From: Mesostigma viride
Taxonomy: Eukaryota; Streptophyta; Mesostigmatophyceae; Mesostigmatales; Mesostigmataceae
DNA: 64,000 nucleotides
Assembly (NCBI GenBank): GCA_009746045.1
Contig: RPFO01000026.1
Location: 2,978,676-3,042,675 of the forward strand
Direction: 5' to 3'
The translations under genes and the position numbers were made by a program. Positions within the stretch are counted from its first letter, which is position 1. Every line of letters starts with the position of its first letter. Shown one piece after another: positions 31,275 to 42,375 of this stretch. Below the pieces are notes generated by a model. It saw only the letters and a program-made list of their open reading frames with translations, was not told the DNA's origin and searched no databases.

Positions 31275-31625
31275 AGCGCAAGCAGCGTTGTTGTCATTGA
31301 GCTGCTCATGTGCTGCTGCTGCTGCTGTGCTGGGCGGTCCCACGCGGAATGGGGTCATTTTTTGCGCATTTTGCAAGAAAAAAACGCTAGTTTCAATCGT
31401 CCGATCGCGTTTTTTCGCGCGAATTTGGCGTCCGATTGCGTATTTTTGAGCTAATTTGGTGTCATAATGCTTAATTCATGTCAATTTGAGCGTACATTCC
31501 ACATCGAGAGGCTTGAAAGTTAGTAATTCATGTAAATTTTACGTGGAGAGACTCGACATCATCCTAACCTTTGTATTAACCATAGGACGAGCATTGCCAG
31601 CGCATGTCCAAGTGCTAACTTCCCC
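31275..31625. other. Intergenic region between convergent genes
   Basis: Separates the stops of the plus-strand gene at 30024-31274 and the minus-strand gene ending at 31626. A CTG run lies at about 31312-31328, and T/G-rich imperfect repeats around TTTTTCGCGCGAATTTGGCG at about 31409-31455. No gene. Confidence 0.5.
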
Positions 31626-32188
31626 TCAAGCTTTCGAGGGCCTCTTCCGTAATTTCGCTTCCGCGATCTGCTGTTCCGTTTTCGACTTCCTCCTCTTGCT
31701 ATCGATCTCCTTTGCAGGCGCCCAGACTTCCACATCCTTCCAGCTCTTGCCATCCGTCAGCTTTACCACCTTCATCGCGTAGTCCAGCGGCATCCACCAC
31801 AACTTGTTCTTCAACTTCCCTCCCTTCTCCCCCTCAGCGAAAAACTTGAATGCGACGTCCCTCCACTTGGTGTCGTATCCAGACACCTGCCCATAAAGCA
31901 TGACGTCTTCTAGCTTGGCATACATTGGCGTAGCCGTATCCTTGTTCCCTGCTTGCATAATGGCTGAAGTCCACCCATCACACCAAAAGGCCTCTGGTGC
32001 TCCGAACCCCATTTCCCCGTCCATAAGTCTCATTTCCAACGTGGGCTTCTCATCATCCTCATCGCCCGCCTGACTGTCTTCCGCCCCCTTAGGCTCCTCC
32101 CGTCCGGAAGTGTCAGCATGTACAGCCGCTGGTCCGAAGCCCACCGCCACATTTGCCAAGCGAAGTAACTGCTCCACATCCTCCTTAC
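31626..32188 (-). CDS. Last exon of the split gene
   Basis: 187 codons after a CTCGCAG acceptor: KEDVEQLLRLANVAVGFG..., an acidic linker (DSQAGDEDDEKP), a globular part rich in Trp and Lys (SGYDTKWRDVAFKFFAEGEKGGK) and the basic end LRKRPSKA. An in-frame splice exists from a GTGAAT donor 4-5 bases after the duplicated CGCAG; the stronger-looking GTATGT donor nearby would shift the frame. No family recognised. Confidence 0.55.
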
Positions 32189-32294
32189 CTGCGAGCAAAC
32201 CGATCATGCCATCAACGCATGACTAAAATCGAGTTAGTAGAAATCGGACTGCCAACCGTAAAAAATCAAAACACTCGACATACCAGAATTCACT

Positions 32295-32299
32295 CGCAG
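32295..32299. repeat. Target duplication CGCAG, left of the Copia element
   Basis: The same five bases follow the 3' LTR at 46376-46380. Five base pairs is the usual Copia duplication length. Confidence 0.8.
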
Positions 32300-32943
32300 A
32301 GTTAGCATTTTGGGCAACCAATATGCTAAGTGGATGCAGTTTGGAAAGACCTTTCCAACGCCGTGCTGACCGCCTGAAACAGACAAGGGACGAGAAAGTT
32401 ATCAAGTCCCGAAGTCCTAGCCATCCGTGGCCGACTAGGGGGCAGTCCTCTGGTATAGTGGACAGGACACGTGGCAGGCCGTGCCTGCACAGGCTTAGCC
32501 TGTCTATCACGTGACTGTGGTCCACGTAGATCAGAGGAGCAGCAGCCTGTGACTGGTGGAATACTGGAGCTGGCACAGGTCTGCAAGGATACTAGGCCTT
32601 GCAGGCTTGTGACAGGTCCTGTACTTCCTAGGTTGCAGAGTCTAGGCAAATCCAGTTCGTCCTGGCTCTGCACTGATGCCAGTGGACGTTGAGGATTTGC
32701 TTGCACGCCTGCACGTGCCTCGTCACGCCGATGGGAACGAGGAACAACGCAAAGGATATAGCTTGGTCATGGGGGATGACCAGCTATCTCGGAAAGCACG
32801 AACCGTGGGTGCCACCTTGGTCGTGGAAGTGCCCATTGTGGTCGTGGCCTGGTGAACAGATTTAAGGTTGCTGCCTTGCAACATTGGCTAAGACGCGCTG
32901 TGAAAGACCAAGAGCTCACATACGTTGGGAGCTCTTTCTAACT
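32300..32943 (+). repeat. Copia 5' LTR, 644 bp, AGTTAG...CTAACT ends
   Basis: Compared with 45732-46375 it differs at two positions: C/T in CTTGCACGCCT and G/A in GAACGAGGAAC. The ends form a 6-bp inverted repeat AGTTAG/CTAACT instead of TG...CA. The boundary could slide by one base because a G precedes both LTRs and CG follows both. Confidence 0.85.
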
Positions 32944-32970
32944 CGTATTATTGTCTCCTTACTTCTTCAT

Positions 32971-34152
32971 GTCCAACGTGCCGAGGGAACAGGCCATTGA
33001 GCCTTCGCAAAGCCAGAGCTCGCAGCCGCAGCTTCGGGTAGGAGCCCCGGAGCGATCACGACCTTTTCATCCCTACGCTCATCCGAGCACCGCATCAACC
33101 TTCGTCCAGGCGGCGTACCTGGCAAGGGGGCTGGCGAAGAAAGGTTGGGTGGCAGTTTGCGGAACTGCAGCAGGGCCGGCGGCGAGCGACCCCATTGTGA
33201 TGCAGATTGAGGCTTCGACAGCTCCCGGCGAATTGTCGCGAGAGGCCGTCGAAAAGTTTGTGTCATAAGGGACGAGCTGTCCTCGACGATTTACGGTCTG
33301 GAGGTGGCTCACCAGGGCGGGCACGTGACCGTGTCGCAGCTGGATTTGGCGCGGGAGGCACTGGGCCAGATCGTGGCCATTGGACTGGGAGCAGCGCGAC
33401 TGTTCAACCATCAGGTGGCAACTTCTGTGCTGGGCGCGGGAGTTGAAGTCCCGGACGTGATCAGGCAAGCGCAGGCGCGCGAAGTCGACAACCCCTGGTC
33501 GTCGGCAGAGGTGGTTTCACAAACGTGCGAACACCTCGTGAACATTTTTTGCAGGAGTCACGGGGCAACGCAGACCGGTGGGTGATAACCACACGACCAT
33601 TTGGGATTTGGTCAACACTCGACACACCGCGGGCGGCGGAACCAGAAGCACACGATCCAGTGGTCGAGGTCATCACGGGTCGGGAGGTAACGCCAGAAGA
33701 CTTCCATTACCAATTCGTTGATCAGCCAGAGGGGATCATCGAACGTTCATCTCAGCAGATAGACAAGGCGACGGTACCGTAGAAGGGTACGCTGCACGAC
33801 GTCGTGCTGAGCTGCACGTCCCGCAAGAGCCCGAACACGACTACGGTGGTCGTGGGGCCTGCAACGCAAGCGGGGTGGTGGAACGCGGTGGGTGAAGAAC
33901 CTTGAGTGGGATCGCCAGAGTGGGAGCGAGCCCCGGATCCCAGTGGAGAAATCTGCAGACGGGCGACCCGTTAGCAGAGTGCTAGGACCCTACGCCGACG
34001 GGGAGGACGCCGCTGGCAGCGACGAGGAGCGGCCAGAGACGCCCATCGCAGCCACTGCTCAAGAGCGAGAGCTGGAGGCAGCGAACCAAGCAGGTGCTGA
34101 GTCAGTAGCTGGGACGGTGCCCACGGCATCCCCCAGCGACGCCAGTGCTTGA
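32971..34152 (+). pseudogene. Extra ORF upstream of gag in the Copia element (ORF0)
   Basis: Four successive open pieces in changing frames (32971-33268, about 33260-33585, about 33525-33782, 33892-34152) look like one protein of about 390 residues. It starts MSNVPREQAIEPSQSQ, continues through a helical middle (SQLDLAREALGQIVAIGLGAA) and PEDFHYQFVDQPEGI, and ends in an acidic tail (ERELEAANQAGAES). At least three one-base frame changes are needed. No domain recognised. Its place between LTR and gag is unusual for Copia. Confidence 0.45.
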
Positions 34153-34204
34153 GTCAGTTCTTCCTTTTCCTTCGCCTTTATTGTTGTGTCCCCACTTGTA
34201 TATA

Positions 34205-35560
34205 ATGCCTCGTGGCAAACCGGGCGACGGCGACAAGGGCGAGGAGGGGGCACCGGCTGGAGAGAGCCAGGAGCCTGGGAAGGGCAAGGAGGCGCTGGTG
34301 GGAGAGGCGATCCCAGCCAGCGACGGCGATGGGGGAAAGCGACCAGGGAGCAAGAGGCGACACGAAGACTCGGTGGAGGAGGCGCGCAAGGCGCGGGCGC
34401 TGGGGGCATCTGATGCAATAACGGTGGCGAATGGGCAACCTGCCGTGGAGAAGCGTAAGAGGGACCCCTCCGCTGACGGCAATGGTAAGAGGCCTCATGT
34501 GGATGTGCTCTCCCCTGTGCCTGCTGGACCAAGTGGTGCTGTTGTTGTGACACCCGCTGTGGTGGAGCCAGTGAAGGCGCTGCCAGGGTCGAGACCTCAC
34601 ATGAGTGCTGTCACTGTTATGAATGGACAAAAGCCTCTTAACCCACCACTAGCACAGGAAGCTTTGGACAAGTGGCTAGAGGACATGGAGCTTGTTGTGT
34701 TCTCCGTGGACCCCACTGTCAACCTAGTGCAAGTGTTTCACTCGTCCACGTGCAACAGGGACTCGTCAGAGCGTGTCAGGGAGAAGGCTAGGACTGCTGT
34801 CAAGGATAAGCTAACCTGGGCACAGTTCCTGGATGGGTTGAGGGAGGAGTTCTCTGACAAGGTTCTCAACCTCACCAACTACTATAAGCATCAGTATGAC
34901 ACCTTTGAGATAGTGGGCCCTGTGGCAGAGGAATGGGCTAGGCTCAACCGTATCAGGGACAAGGGGGCCAAGTATGGCTTCCTGGTCACAGATAGGGCCT
35001 TGGCAGACTATTTCCTGGACCGTATGGGTTTGAGTGTGGATGGGAGGAACGGTGCCCGCATGTTTCTTAACCAGACTGATGGCTCCTTGCGTGCTCTGGA
35101 GCTTGTAATCCTCAGCATAAGGAAGCCAGATCCTGCCTGCAAGGCTATCCAGTCCCATGGCAGCAATGCCACCTCCGCTGTGCAGGGCCAAGGTGATGTC
35201 CCCGGGTACCCAGCCCGTGATGGGGCAAGGCCCAACAAGCGTAAGCGCTTCAGGCGCCAGAGGCAGGGGGCTCAGGGTGGCAAGGGTGCAGGTTCCCAAG
35301 GAGGGGTTGGGGGCCAGCAAGCTGGTGGTCAGCAGGGTAAGGGTGGCCAAGGGCAAGGCAAGGGCCAAGCTCAAGGCAACCAGGGCAAGCAGGGTGGGCA
35401 GCCTCAGGGAGGCCAGGGGAAGCCTGGCAAGGGTGGGGCTGGGTCTGGGAAGAAGGGTGGAGCATGCTTTGTGTGTGGCAAGGAAGGTCACTGGCGTCGT
35501 GAGTGTCCTGACAGGAAGGCCAAGCCTGCTGGGGCAGGAGGCCAGTCTGGGCAGCAGTGA
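34205..35560 (+). CDS. gag: Gag of the Copia element, 451 aa, ending in UGA-CUAG
   Basis: First ATG at 34205 (MPRGKPGDGDKGEEG). A charged Lys/Glu/Gly-rich N-terminus is followed by a capsid-like helical region (QEALDKWLEDMELVVFSV; WAQFLDGLREEFSDKVLNL; YFLDRMGL). Then comes a long Gly/Gln/Lys repeat (GGQQGKGGQGQGKGQ-type) and one CCHC knuckle, CFVCGKEGHWRREC, near the end. The stop is TGA at 35558-35560 followed by CTAG, and the same frame stays open through integrase. The ATG 60 bases downstream of the previous in-frame GTG was chosen because it is the first methionine. Confidence 0.8.
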   Translation: MPRGKPGDGDKGEEGAPAGESQEPGKGKEALVGEAIPASDGDGGKRPGSKRRHEDSVEEARKARALGASDAITVANGQPAVEKRKRDPSADGNGKRPHVDVLSPVPAGPSGAVVVTPAVVEPVKALPGSRPHMSAVTVMNGQKPLNPPLAQEALDKWLEDMELVVFSVDPTVNLVQVFHSSTCNRDSSERVREKARTAVKDKLTWAQFLDGLREEFSDKVLNLTNYYKHQYDTFEIVGPVAEEWARLNRIRDKGAKYGFLVTDRALADYFLDRMGLSVDGRNGARMFLNQTDGSLRALELVILSIRKPDPACKAIQSHGSNATSAVQGQGDVPGYPARDGARPNKRKRFRRQRQGAQGGKGAGSQGGVGGQQAGGQQGKGGQGQGKGQAQGNQGKQGGQPQGGQGKPGKGGAGSGKKGGACFVCGKEGHWRRECPDRKAKPAGAGGQSGQQ

Positions 35561-36925
35561 CTAGCTACATCATCCCCTGTAAATAGTCAATCACCCCTTG
35601 GGGAAGGTGTGCTGGATGTACATAAGGACGGGGGTGTGCCCCTTGTGCAGCACCAAGGGTGTAAAGATGTTGTTCTTCCACTGGATTGCAATAACAATGC
35701 TGCAGCTGAATTCCCTATGCCTCATGCAGGTGGTGGGTCTCCAGCAGGTGCTGGCCTGGAGGGCCAAGGGACCTTGCTGGAAGGGCCTGGAGCGGTCCAG
35801 GGTGCAGGACCTGACTTGGGGCGTCAGGACGGCCTGCAGGGAAGCCCTGGAACCTCAGGAGTGGATCATGTGTCCCCACACACGGTTCAGACGTCTCGCC
35901 AGGTCAGTACTGAGAGAGTGCTGAGCTATGCTGAGGCTGGCCATAGGTTGCATCACATGTTTGGGCATTCTGGGCAGGCAGCAATGTTTGCTTGGAAGCT
36001 AGGTAGGGAGCCTTTGTGGGAGGCTTGCCAGGCTGCTGCTGAGAACTGTGGTTGCCAGGAGAATGCTGTTCACCCACCTCAGTCCCATGCTAGGGAGCCT
36101 GCTAGGGAGCGTGGCGACATCCAGATGGATATCCAGCATATCAGGGGCTTGTATATATTGGTGGGGGTGGACAGGTTCAGCAGATACAGGCTGATAGACG
36201 TTCTGCCTGGTATGCAGGAGCACCACTTGTTGTTGGGTATGAAGGCCCTGATCCCAGGCTTTGGGGTGTGCAAGAGTGTGCAGGCAGACTTGCAGTTTGA
36301 CTGTTTGCTCAAGCATCAGGACCAGCTGCCTTGTAAGCTGGTAGTAGTCCCCAGGGAGAGTCATGGGCAGCAAGGGGCTGTAGAGAGATCCATACGTGAG
36401 GTGAAGACAGTGGTGCTAGCAGCAGAGTCAGTGCCACTTGTGGCATCTGCCTTAGAGAGGGCAGCCTGGTGTAAGGGGATAGAAGAGCAGCTGAACCACA
36501 GGGTTAACTATTACTTTGATGGTGTGGCTGTCTCTCCCCTGGCCCTGCAGTATAGCTTGTTGCCTGAAAACGTGGTGCAGGCCAGTCTTAGGAAGGCAGA
36601 TAGGTTATTTGCCCAGCTGAGACGTAAGGACAAGAACTGGAATGTGCTGAGGCCTCAGGTGGGGCTGAAGGTCAGGATGTGGAAGGAACCATCTATTCCA
36701 GGCAAGCGGGGGAAGTGGCAGGATGGGGTGGTCACTCGTGTGGAAGAAGCTAACAGATCTTGCCTGGTGGCTTTGGAAAAGGATCCAAGGCACGTGTACA
36801 GGTTGTCCTGGGCTCATGTCAAGGAAAGAAGGCCACATGCAATCTGGCCTGCAGTGTCCATCTTCCCAGTAAAAGTCCTAAATTTAGGACCAAGTGGAAT
36901 TAAAAAATATATATGCAAACATTAA
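35561..36925 (+). CDS. Copia integrase region, in frame with gag after the UGA
   Basis: No ATG is needed if the gag stop is read through; the frame is continuous from 35561. A GAG-pre-integrase zinc region HRLHHMFGH...ENCGCQENAV precedes the catalytic core. The core has D in IQMDIQHI, D in VQADLQFD and E in GAVERSIRE; the last two are about 31 residues apart, not the usual 34-35. A C-terminal KVRMWKEPSIPGKRGKWQDGVV...LSWAHVKERRP segment resembles a small DNA-binding barrel. The last 12 or so codons belong to the inserted DNA beyond 36891. Confidence 0.7.
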   Translation, partial: LATSSPVNSQSPLGEGVLDVHKDGGVPLVQHQGCKDVVLPLDCNNNAAAEFPMPHAGGGSPAGAGLEGQGTLLEGPGAVQGAGPDLGRQDGLQGSPGTSGVDHVSPHTVQTSRQVSTERVLSYAEAGHRLHHMFGHSGQAAMFAWKLGREPLWEACQAAAENCGCQENAVHPPQSHAREPARERGDIQMDIQHIRGLYILVGVDRFSRYRLIDVLPGMQEHHLLLGMKALIPGFGVCKSVQADLQFDCLLKHQDQLPCKLVVVPRESHGQQGAVERSIREVKTVVLAAESVPLVASALERAAWCKGIEEQLNHRVNYYFDGVAVSPLALQYSLLPENVVQASLRKADRLFAQLRRKDKNWNVLRPQVGLKVRMWKEPSIPGKRGKWQDGVVTRVEEANRSCLVALEKDPRHVYRLSWAHVKERRPHAIWPAVSIFPVKVLNLGPSGIKKYICKH

Positions 36926-37652
36926 AATTTGACCCTGGCATTCGTGCCCATGACAGATAACACACTTTTTTAGTTTCTATCAAAAACCTGGGGTCAAATA
37001 ATTACATTTAGTGCATGAATGGGCCCTGCCACCTGCCAGACCTCAAAGCGCGAATTTGGCCAAAATGTGGGTTTTAGGACCATTAGGACCAATTATTGTC
37101 AACGCATAACCATGCTATCCACACGGTCCCTTGAGCATCTTACAAGCGCTAGGGGACCCTACGAGGCCTTGGGATGGCGGGGCAGCGTATAACAAGGCCA
37201 TACCCTGCTGTGGCTGCCTCTATATATACGCGTGATTAACGGTGTCACAGATGGTGCAGGTAATGCAATATAGGGTTGCATGGTTGCTGAGGTTGCCCGG
37301 CTTGAACATGGCCCACCCCTTGCGGTAAACTTTCTCTAAGCATATGCCAAACCTTCTTTGACATCACGGACATGCTGGCCACCACCCAGCGATGAAAAAA
37401 CATTGCATTTGCATTGCAACTAACACATGAATGCAGCCAAATCAAGTTACAAAACAACGTTGTGCTAACATGCAACGCTTTGTGAGCGAATTCAGGGTGC
37501 ATGTAACACGTAAACCATACTGTATATACTGTCTGAGAACACCCTGAACGACTGCAGGCCCTAGGACCATGGTTTATAACATACACATGAGTAAAACTGC
37601 TCTTACGCATGTGTGTTTTAGCTGCAGCGGACGACGAAGATAGAGACGTTAA

Positions 37653-39740
37653 CCCTTAAATGGTGTCCAACTCGCGCCTAAAAATAGGCTCCAGTTGCAC
37701 CTTGCATGGTAATGTCCACAACCTAACCTAAAAACAATTTAGGGTCCATACTGGGACCAAAGCACACACATATAGGGACTTACTTGGGGGTCATGTCATT
37801 GGTCATGTTGCAATGTCCTATGGGTGCTAAATATAGCACCACCCTCAGGGGGGTGCGCGAGTGCGAGAAAAACACTCATGTATAATGCATTATTACACCT
37901 GAAAACAGTTCCGTTGCTCCCAACATTTTAAAGGCAGTTGCTTCGGTACCCAGGCATGGCTTCTGAACACTGACATGACAGGTTGTCCCAGGGACCCAGA
38001 TGCATTATCTAAAAATAACTCGCGCCTAAAAATAGGAGCCAGTTTGGCTGGTGACATTTGCTAGCATTACAAGGCAGGCGCCTCAGTCCGTAGCATCATA
38101 AAACATCATAAATGATCAAACATGCATTATTTCATCAATTCCAGCATACAGAACATCCATAACAGCGATTAAACATAGGTAGCCATGCCAATGCACAGTC
38201 ACATTCGCGCGTATCATGGCATGGTAAGGCCAATGACTACCCACCACACAAGCCTACCACATGCACAGTTTTTCTCACATGTCAGTGCTAGACTAAATAA
38301 GTAAAAGTAAGCCTAGATCATTGGAAATGCTAACTGGAGCTCCTTATATGCTGGGCTTCATCATTTCAGCTGTTAACTGGCTACGGGGCGACATGCGGCA
38401 TTAAGTGGCATTACAATGGTATGAGGCGTGCACAATGGTGCTTTTGAATGGCCGGGTAATGCTCAAAATGATCACTAACACTCAGCTTAAACTATGCTTC
38501 ATGTTGTTCTAAAGAAAATGTCACCATGTGGTGGCTACCAAGCTCTACTAGCAGGTATACCACTGTGCCAAGGCCCAAATGCACGTGTGCAAGGGGCTAC
38601 GTAGCCCATGCATCCACAACATAAAAAATGACCTCCATATGCTTGCCTGAGATGAAATGACACAGAGACAACTCATGGACCTTCTTTTGAATGCAAGCAG
38701 GGCACTGGGACCTCCACAGGTGTTACATGAAGACAGATGGGGTGACTGCACAACAGCAATACTAACAAAGCTAAAAGGCTAACCAAAAACAGGCCAGGAT
38801 ACCATCTATTCTTAAGGATTTAGGCTATAGAAACCATCATGATACCATATGGAACTTATTTACATGTAACACCAATCATTATTCTAGTATATTTGGTGCA
38901 GACGCAGCCAATCATGAACAAAACTGATGAAAATCTGACCGTAATGGCTGTGCGCAACCACCACCACAAACCATTACAGAAAAGTAGTAACGAAGCAACT
39001 TTGACATCCCAAACCTTCAACAATGAGTCCGAGATTACTTACCGAGTGATACGACGACTTTATCTTGTCGACGGTAACCGCAGGGACACTAAACTACGCC
39101 AGGTCGAAACCGCAAAAAAAAGGCTCAAGGACAGCTAGCAAGCTGACGACAGGGCCGATGCGTCAAGACTTTGCTGGCCCACGACACTAATGAAATATTC
39201 AAAATACATCGTAACATATTTACTCGATGCGAAATATTCAATTATAAAGCCGCCGATAACAAGTGCTAGCTTCATTGTCACTCCCGTCACAATAAACACG
39301 CGTTGACGCAGTAAAACCCAGACCGAGATGATTGCGCACCTCAGTAAATGTTGCGCGACTGCGGCTACAGCATCTTTATAACGCATAAATAATGCCTACA
39401 AAATTTGGAACGAATCCATGCATCGATGCTCCTACACCAATCAGTTTTCTGCACCGCCATAGCCTCGAATATGCATGTTCGTAATTATTTTACATTCACT
39501 TTCGTCCCGGTGGACCTGGGTACCCCCTGTACTGTAACCGTTAATTAGTCCCTGTAGACTTGGTCTAAACATAGTGATGTCCGGTATCAGGGCGTAGAGC
39601 ACATCTAGCTCTAGCAGCAGACCTAAAAATATCACGGAAATGTCTACTGGCATTCGCGCCGCGCCGCTTCCCATCTCGCGCCTATTTGTAGGCGCGAGTT
39701 CAACTCGCGCCTACAAATAGGCGCGAGCACCATTTAAGGG
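37653..39740. mobile_element. piggyBac-like non-autonomous element 1, 2.1 kb
   Basis: The ends are CCCTTAAATGGT and ACCATTTAAGGG, directly flanked by TTAA (37649-37652 and 39741-39744), the piggyBac duplication. Next to the ends are copies of a CTCGCGCCTA...TAGG motif (37670-37692, 38023-38042 and the large palindrome at 39675-39727). No transposase frame was seen. It shares ends but little interior with element 2. Confidence 0.75.
39675..39727. repeat. Four-fold symmetric palindrome at the right end of piggyBac-like element 1
   Basis: Two 24-bp arms (39675-39698 and 39704-39727) are exact inverted copies around TTCAA. Each arm is itself nearly a palindrome (CTCGCGCCTA and TAGGCGCGAG around a 4-base centre). 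It can form one long hairpin or two small ones. Confidence 0.9.
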
Positions 39741-40358
39741 TTAAAAATTGTATGACGTAAACCAACTATGTGTGACAGTTATGTGCACAGAGAGCGTCCC
39801 CTCTTTTAAGGCATAGCTGGCTGACTCAAAACACCACGACAGCGTTGCCAGTTACACTCATGATCTAGGACAACCCGGCACTTACCTGCTACTTACGTCG
39901 CCTCATTCCAGATGGTTGCAAAAAAGTCGCTGAAATCCGCAGCGAGGTCAGCTTTCCGAGAGCTGAGCGCACCAAAGCTGGCCAACCGGTTCGACAATGA
40001 TATAAACCACGCTTGTGCTGCGTTCTAGGTCCAAGAAATACCGAAAGTGAAGACCTATAAGGTGCGCTCGCTGCCCAGCCTGAACGTCCCTAAAACATGG
40101 TCGACAATGGAAATCGGGCAAGAATATCACGGCCCAGGCGCTCCCATGTCAAATACTCCGTTTCTAAACTCCAGACTATAATAAAAATCGTCCACAAAAA
40201 TTTCCTGGCTTGATTCGCACCACCATTGCTAATACACTAACATGTTTGTGCCAAAATCGACCCTCCGCGAGCAGGCGATCTGCGACCCATTTGTGTTGTG
40301 CCGCTGTGCTACAGCGCTACACATAAAAACTTGCGCAGAAAATATTCACAGCCTTTAA

Positions 40359-42075
40359 CCCTTAAATGGTACTGAGTCCGTTTTCGTGGCTCCAGTTGAA
40401 GTCCTACCACTCTAACGGACTGAGTTTGTGGCAGAACCAGGCGCCGCGCCAAAAATAATTTAACGGTCAAACCTGGGGGGATCGATAGATCTAGACGTAC
40501 TCTATGCCTGGCACTATTCAGACCGTACTTTGGACAACTGGCCAGGGAGATATACTCAATCAAAGTTGGGGGGGTACCATGGTCAAACGGGACCGACGTG
40601 AGTGAAAATAATTGACGTCCGCGGCTATGGCGGTGCAGGCAAATGACTGGTACGAGAGCATGGCTTGGAATTTCGAACTCAAAATTTGTAGTCATTATCC
40701 TTGATTGTTAGAAAGGTTATATCTCTGGCCGTGAAGCGTCTGGATGTGCGCAAGTATGTCTCTAGGTTCTAATCGGTGCAGCAGATCCTGTCAGCGGCCA
40801 GGCGGTGACAGTGCGTATGCTACCTGTTGTTCGGAAGCAAACGTCCATATATTTGCGCGTGGATAAACTTGTTACGTTATTCTTGACATGTTTTATTAGC
40901 GATGATGGCCAGGAAAGGTTCGAGGCTGTGTCCGTGAGGTGGGAGTGATGGCTCCCGCACAGCAGGTAATCTGCAGTTTCGACCTGGTACGTATTAACAT
41001 GTTAGCGTTTATACATTACAGTACCAAGTCGTCCTATCGTTTATAAACTAGTTGTAGACATGTAATCGATGGTTTTTGCTTGTCGTTTTGTTGCTTTAGT
41101 GCTTGTACGCTTTCGCTTGTGATGGTTGGGGAATACCACTATGTCACGCAGATTTTGGACCAGATTTGATTGCTATTAGCTGAGGCTTCAACGAAACCAG
41201 TGAAGTAGCGTTTGTTATTGTCTCAAAACATGGTGGGCTTGATAACGGGATGCTTTTCCCTGCACAGACATAGCGAGACAAGTGGTTTTCTGGCCAGCTC
41301 TAGGCAGTGCTTCTTGGTTTGCTGGCCCAAGTTATCCTTCTGCTTGTGCGTCCATAGTGCATGCAAGAAACATGAATGGCCGGGGCCTGCTTGCATGGAA
41401 GCATAACCAGGTTAGTTCTTTTGTTTTTTCTATCATTGCCAATCATTGGAATTGCTTTATAGTGTGTTGGATGCATTGATAATGTAGCTCCTTGTGAACC
41501 CCTTCTACGCTTGGTTTTGGGCCTTGGCACAAGCTTTATACTTGTTGTATAGCATGATGTTGTGATTTTTAAGCTGGAAATGTGTTTGGGAATCCATGTG
41601 TGGCCATCTATGATGTTTTGTACCACGTTGGAATTGAATACCCATACGGTAGTGCTAGCAAAACACCCCAAAATAACTGCACCCGTTATAACGGTCTGAG
41701 CTATTTTGGGCTGTATGCTAGCTAGCCTGTGCAGTTCTATGGCATGTCATGTTGTGAATGCATCTATGGCATGCCTGTGATTATCTTTAACTCGCCTCAA
41801 AGGGCCAGGGTCATCAGATTTTGAGAAATGGTCCATATTGCATTATATATCTCTTGAACCCCATCTGCACCGTACCCCCTTGGGGGGGGTGCTATTTATA
41901 GCAGCTGTGGGGCATAGATATGTGACCAATGACATGACCCCAAAGTTATTTTATATAAAAGCATCCTTGGTTCCAAGGGTGGGCCAGAAAATGTTATTTG
42001 GCTAGATACTCTCATACTTACTAAGATACCCATACTCAGTCCGTTCTGGTGGTTCCAGTTGACACCATTTAAGGG
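40359..42075. mobile_element. piggyBac-like non-autonomous element 2, 1.7 kb
   Basis: The same 12-bp ends CCCTTAAATGGT/ACCATTTAAGGG, flanked by TTAA (40355-40358 and 42076-42079). Inside the ends is a subterminal block that occurs in direct orientation at both sides (CTGAGTCCGTTTTCGTGG and CTCAGTCCGTTCTGGTGG, each followed by a TCCAGTTGA). No transposase gene. A short frame at 41212-41406 has no domain. Confidence 0.75.
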
Positions 42076-42244
42076 TTAAGCATAACTAACAACCTTTCGT
42101 TTTTGCTACTGGGCGCCCGAAATGATAAACGCACGTGAAAACGCCGGCCACGATTGTCAGGTCGCCATATCCACCTCACTTCATTCCCGCACCCACTTTT
42201 TCGCTCCAAAATCGGTTATATTTTTGGTCGAGGTACCTACTTTC

Positions 42245-42375
42245 CCGCCATTATACCCGGTACCCGGGTACGGAATCCGGGTACCATGTGCCGGTACCAC
42301 GGGTCCGGTACATCATGCCGGGTACGGTCCACATGGGGTACGGTCCATATAGTGACCCCCCCCCCCGGTACCTCG
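42245..42375. repeat. Cluster of GGTACC/CCGGTAC motifs
   Basis: About a dozen GGTAC or GTACC motifs, several as full GGTACC palindromes with CCGG edges, ending in a run of C. In style it resembles the GGTTACC cluster at 16255-16760 but with one T fewer. Confidence 0.65.

Noticed and set aside
36892-37250. Promoter or 3' end of Copia integrase in the first part of the insert
   Set aside because: The integrase frame ends within the insert and the sequence has no relation to the rest of the element.
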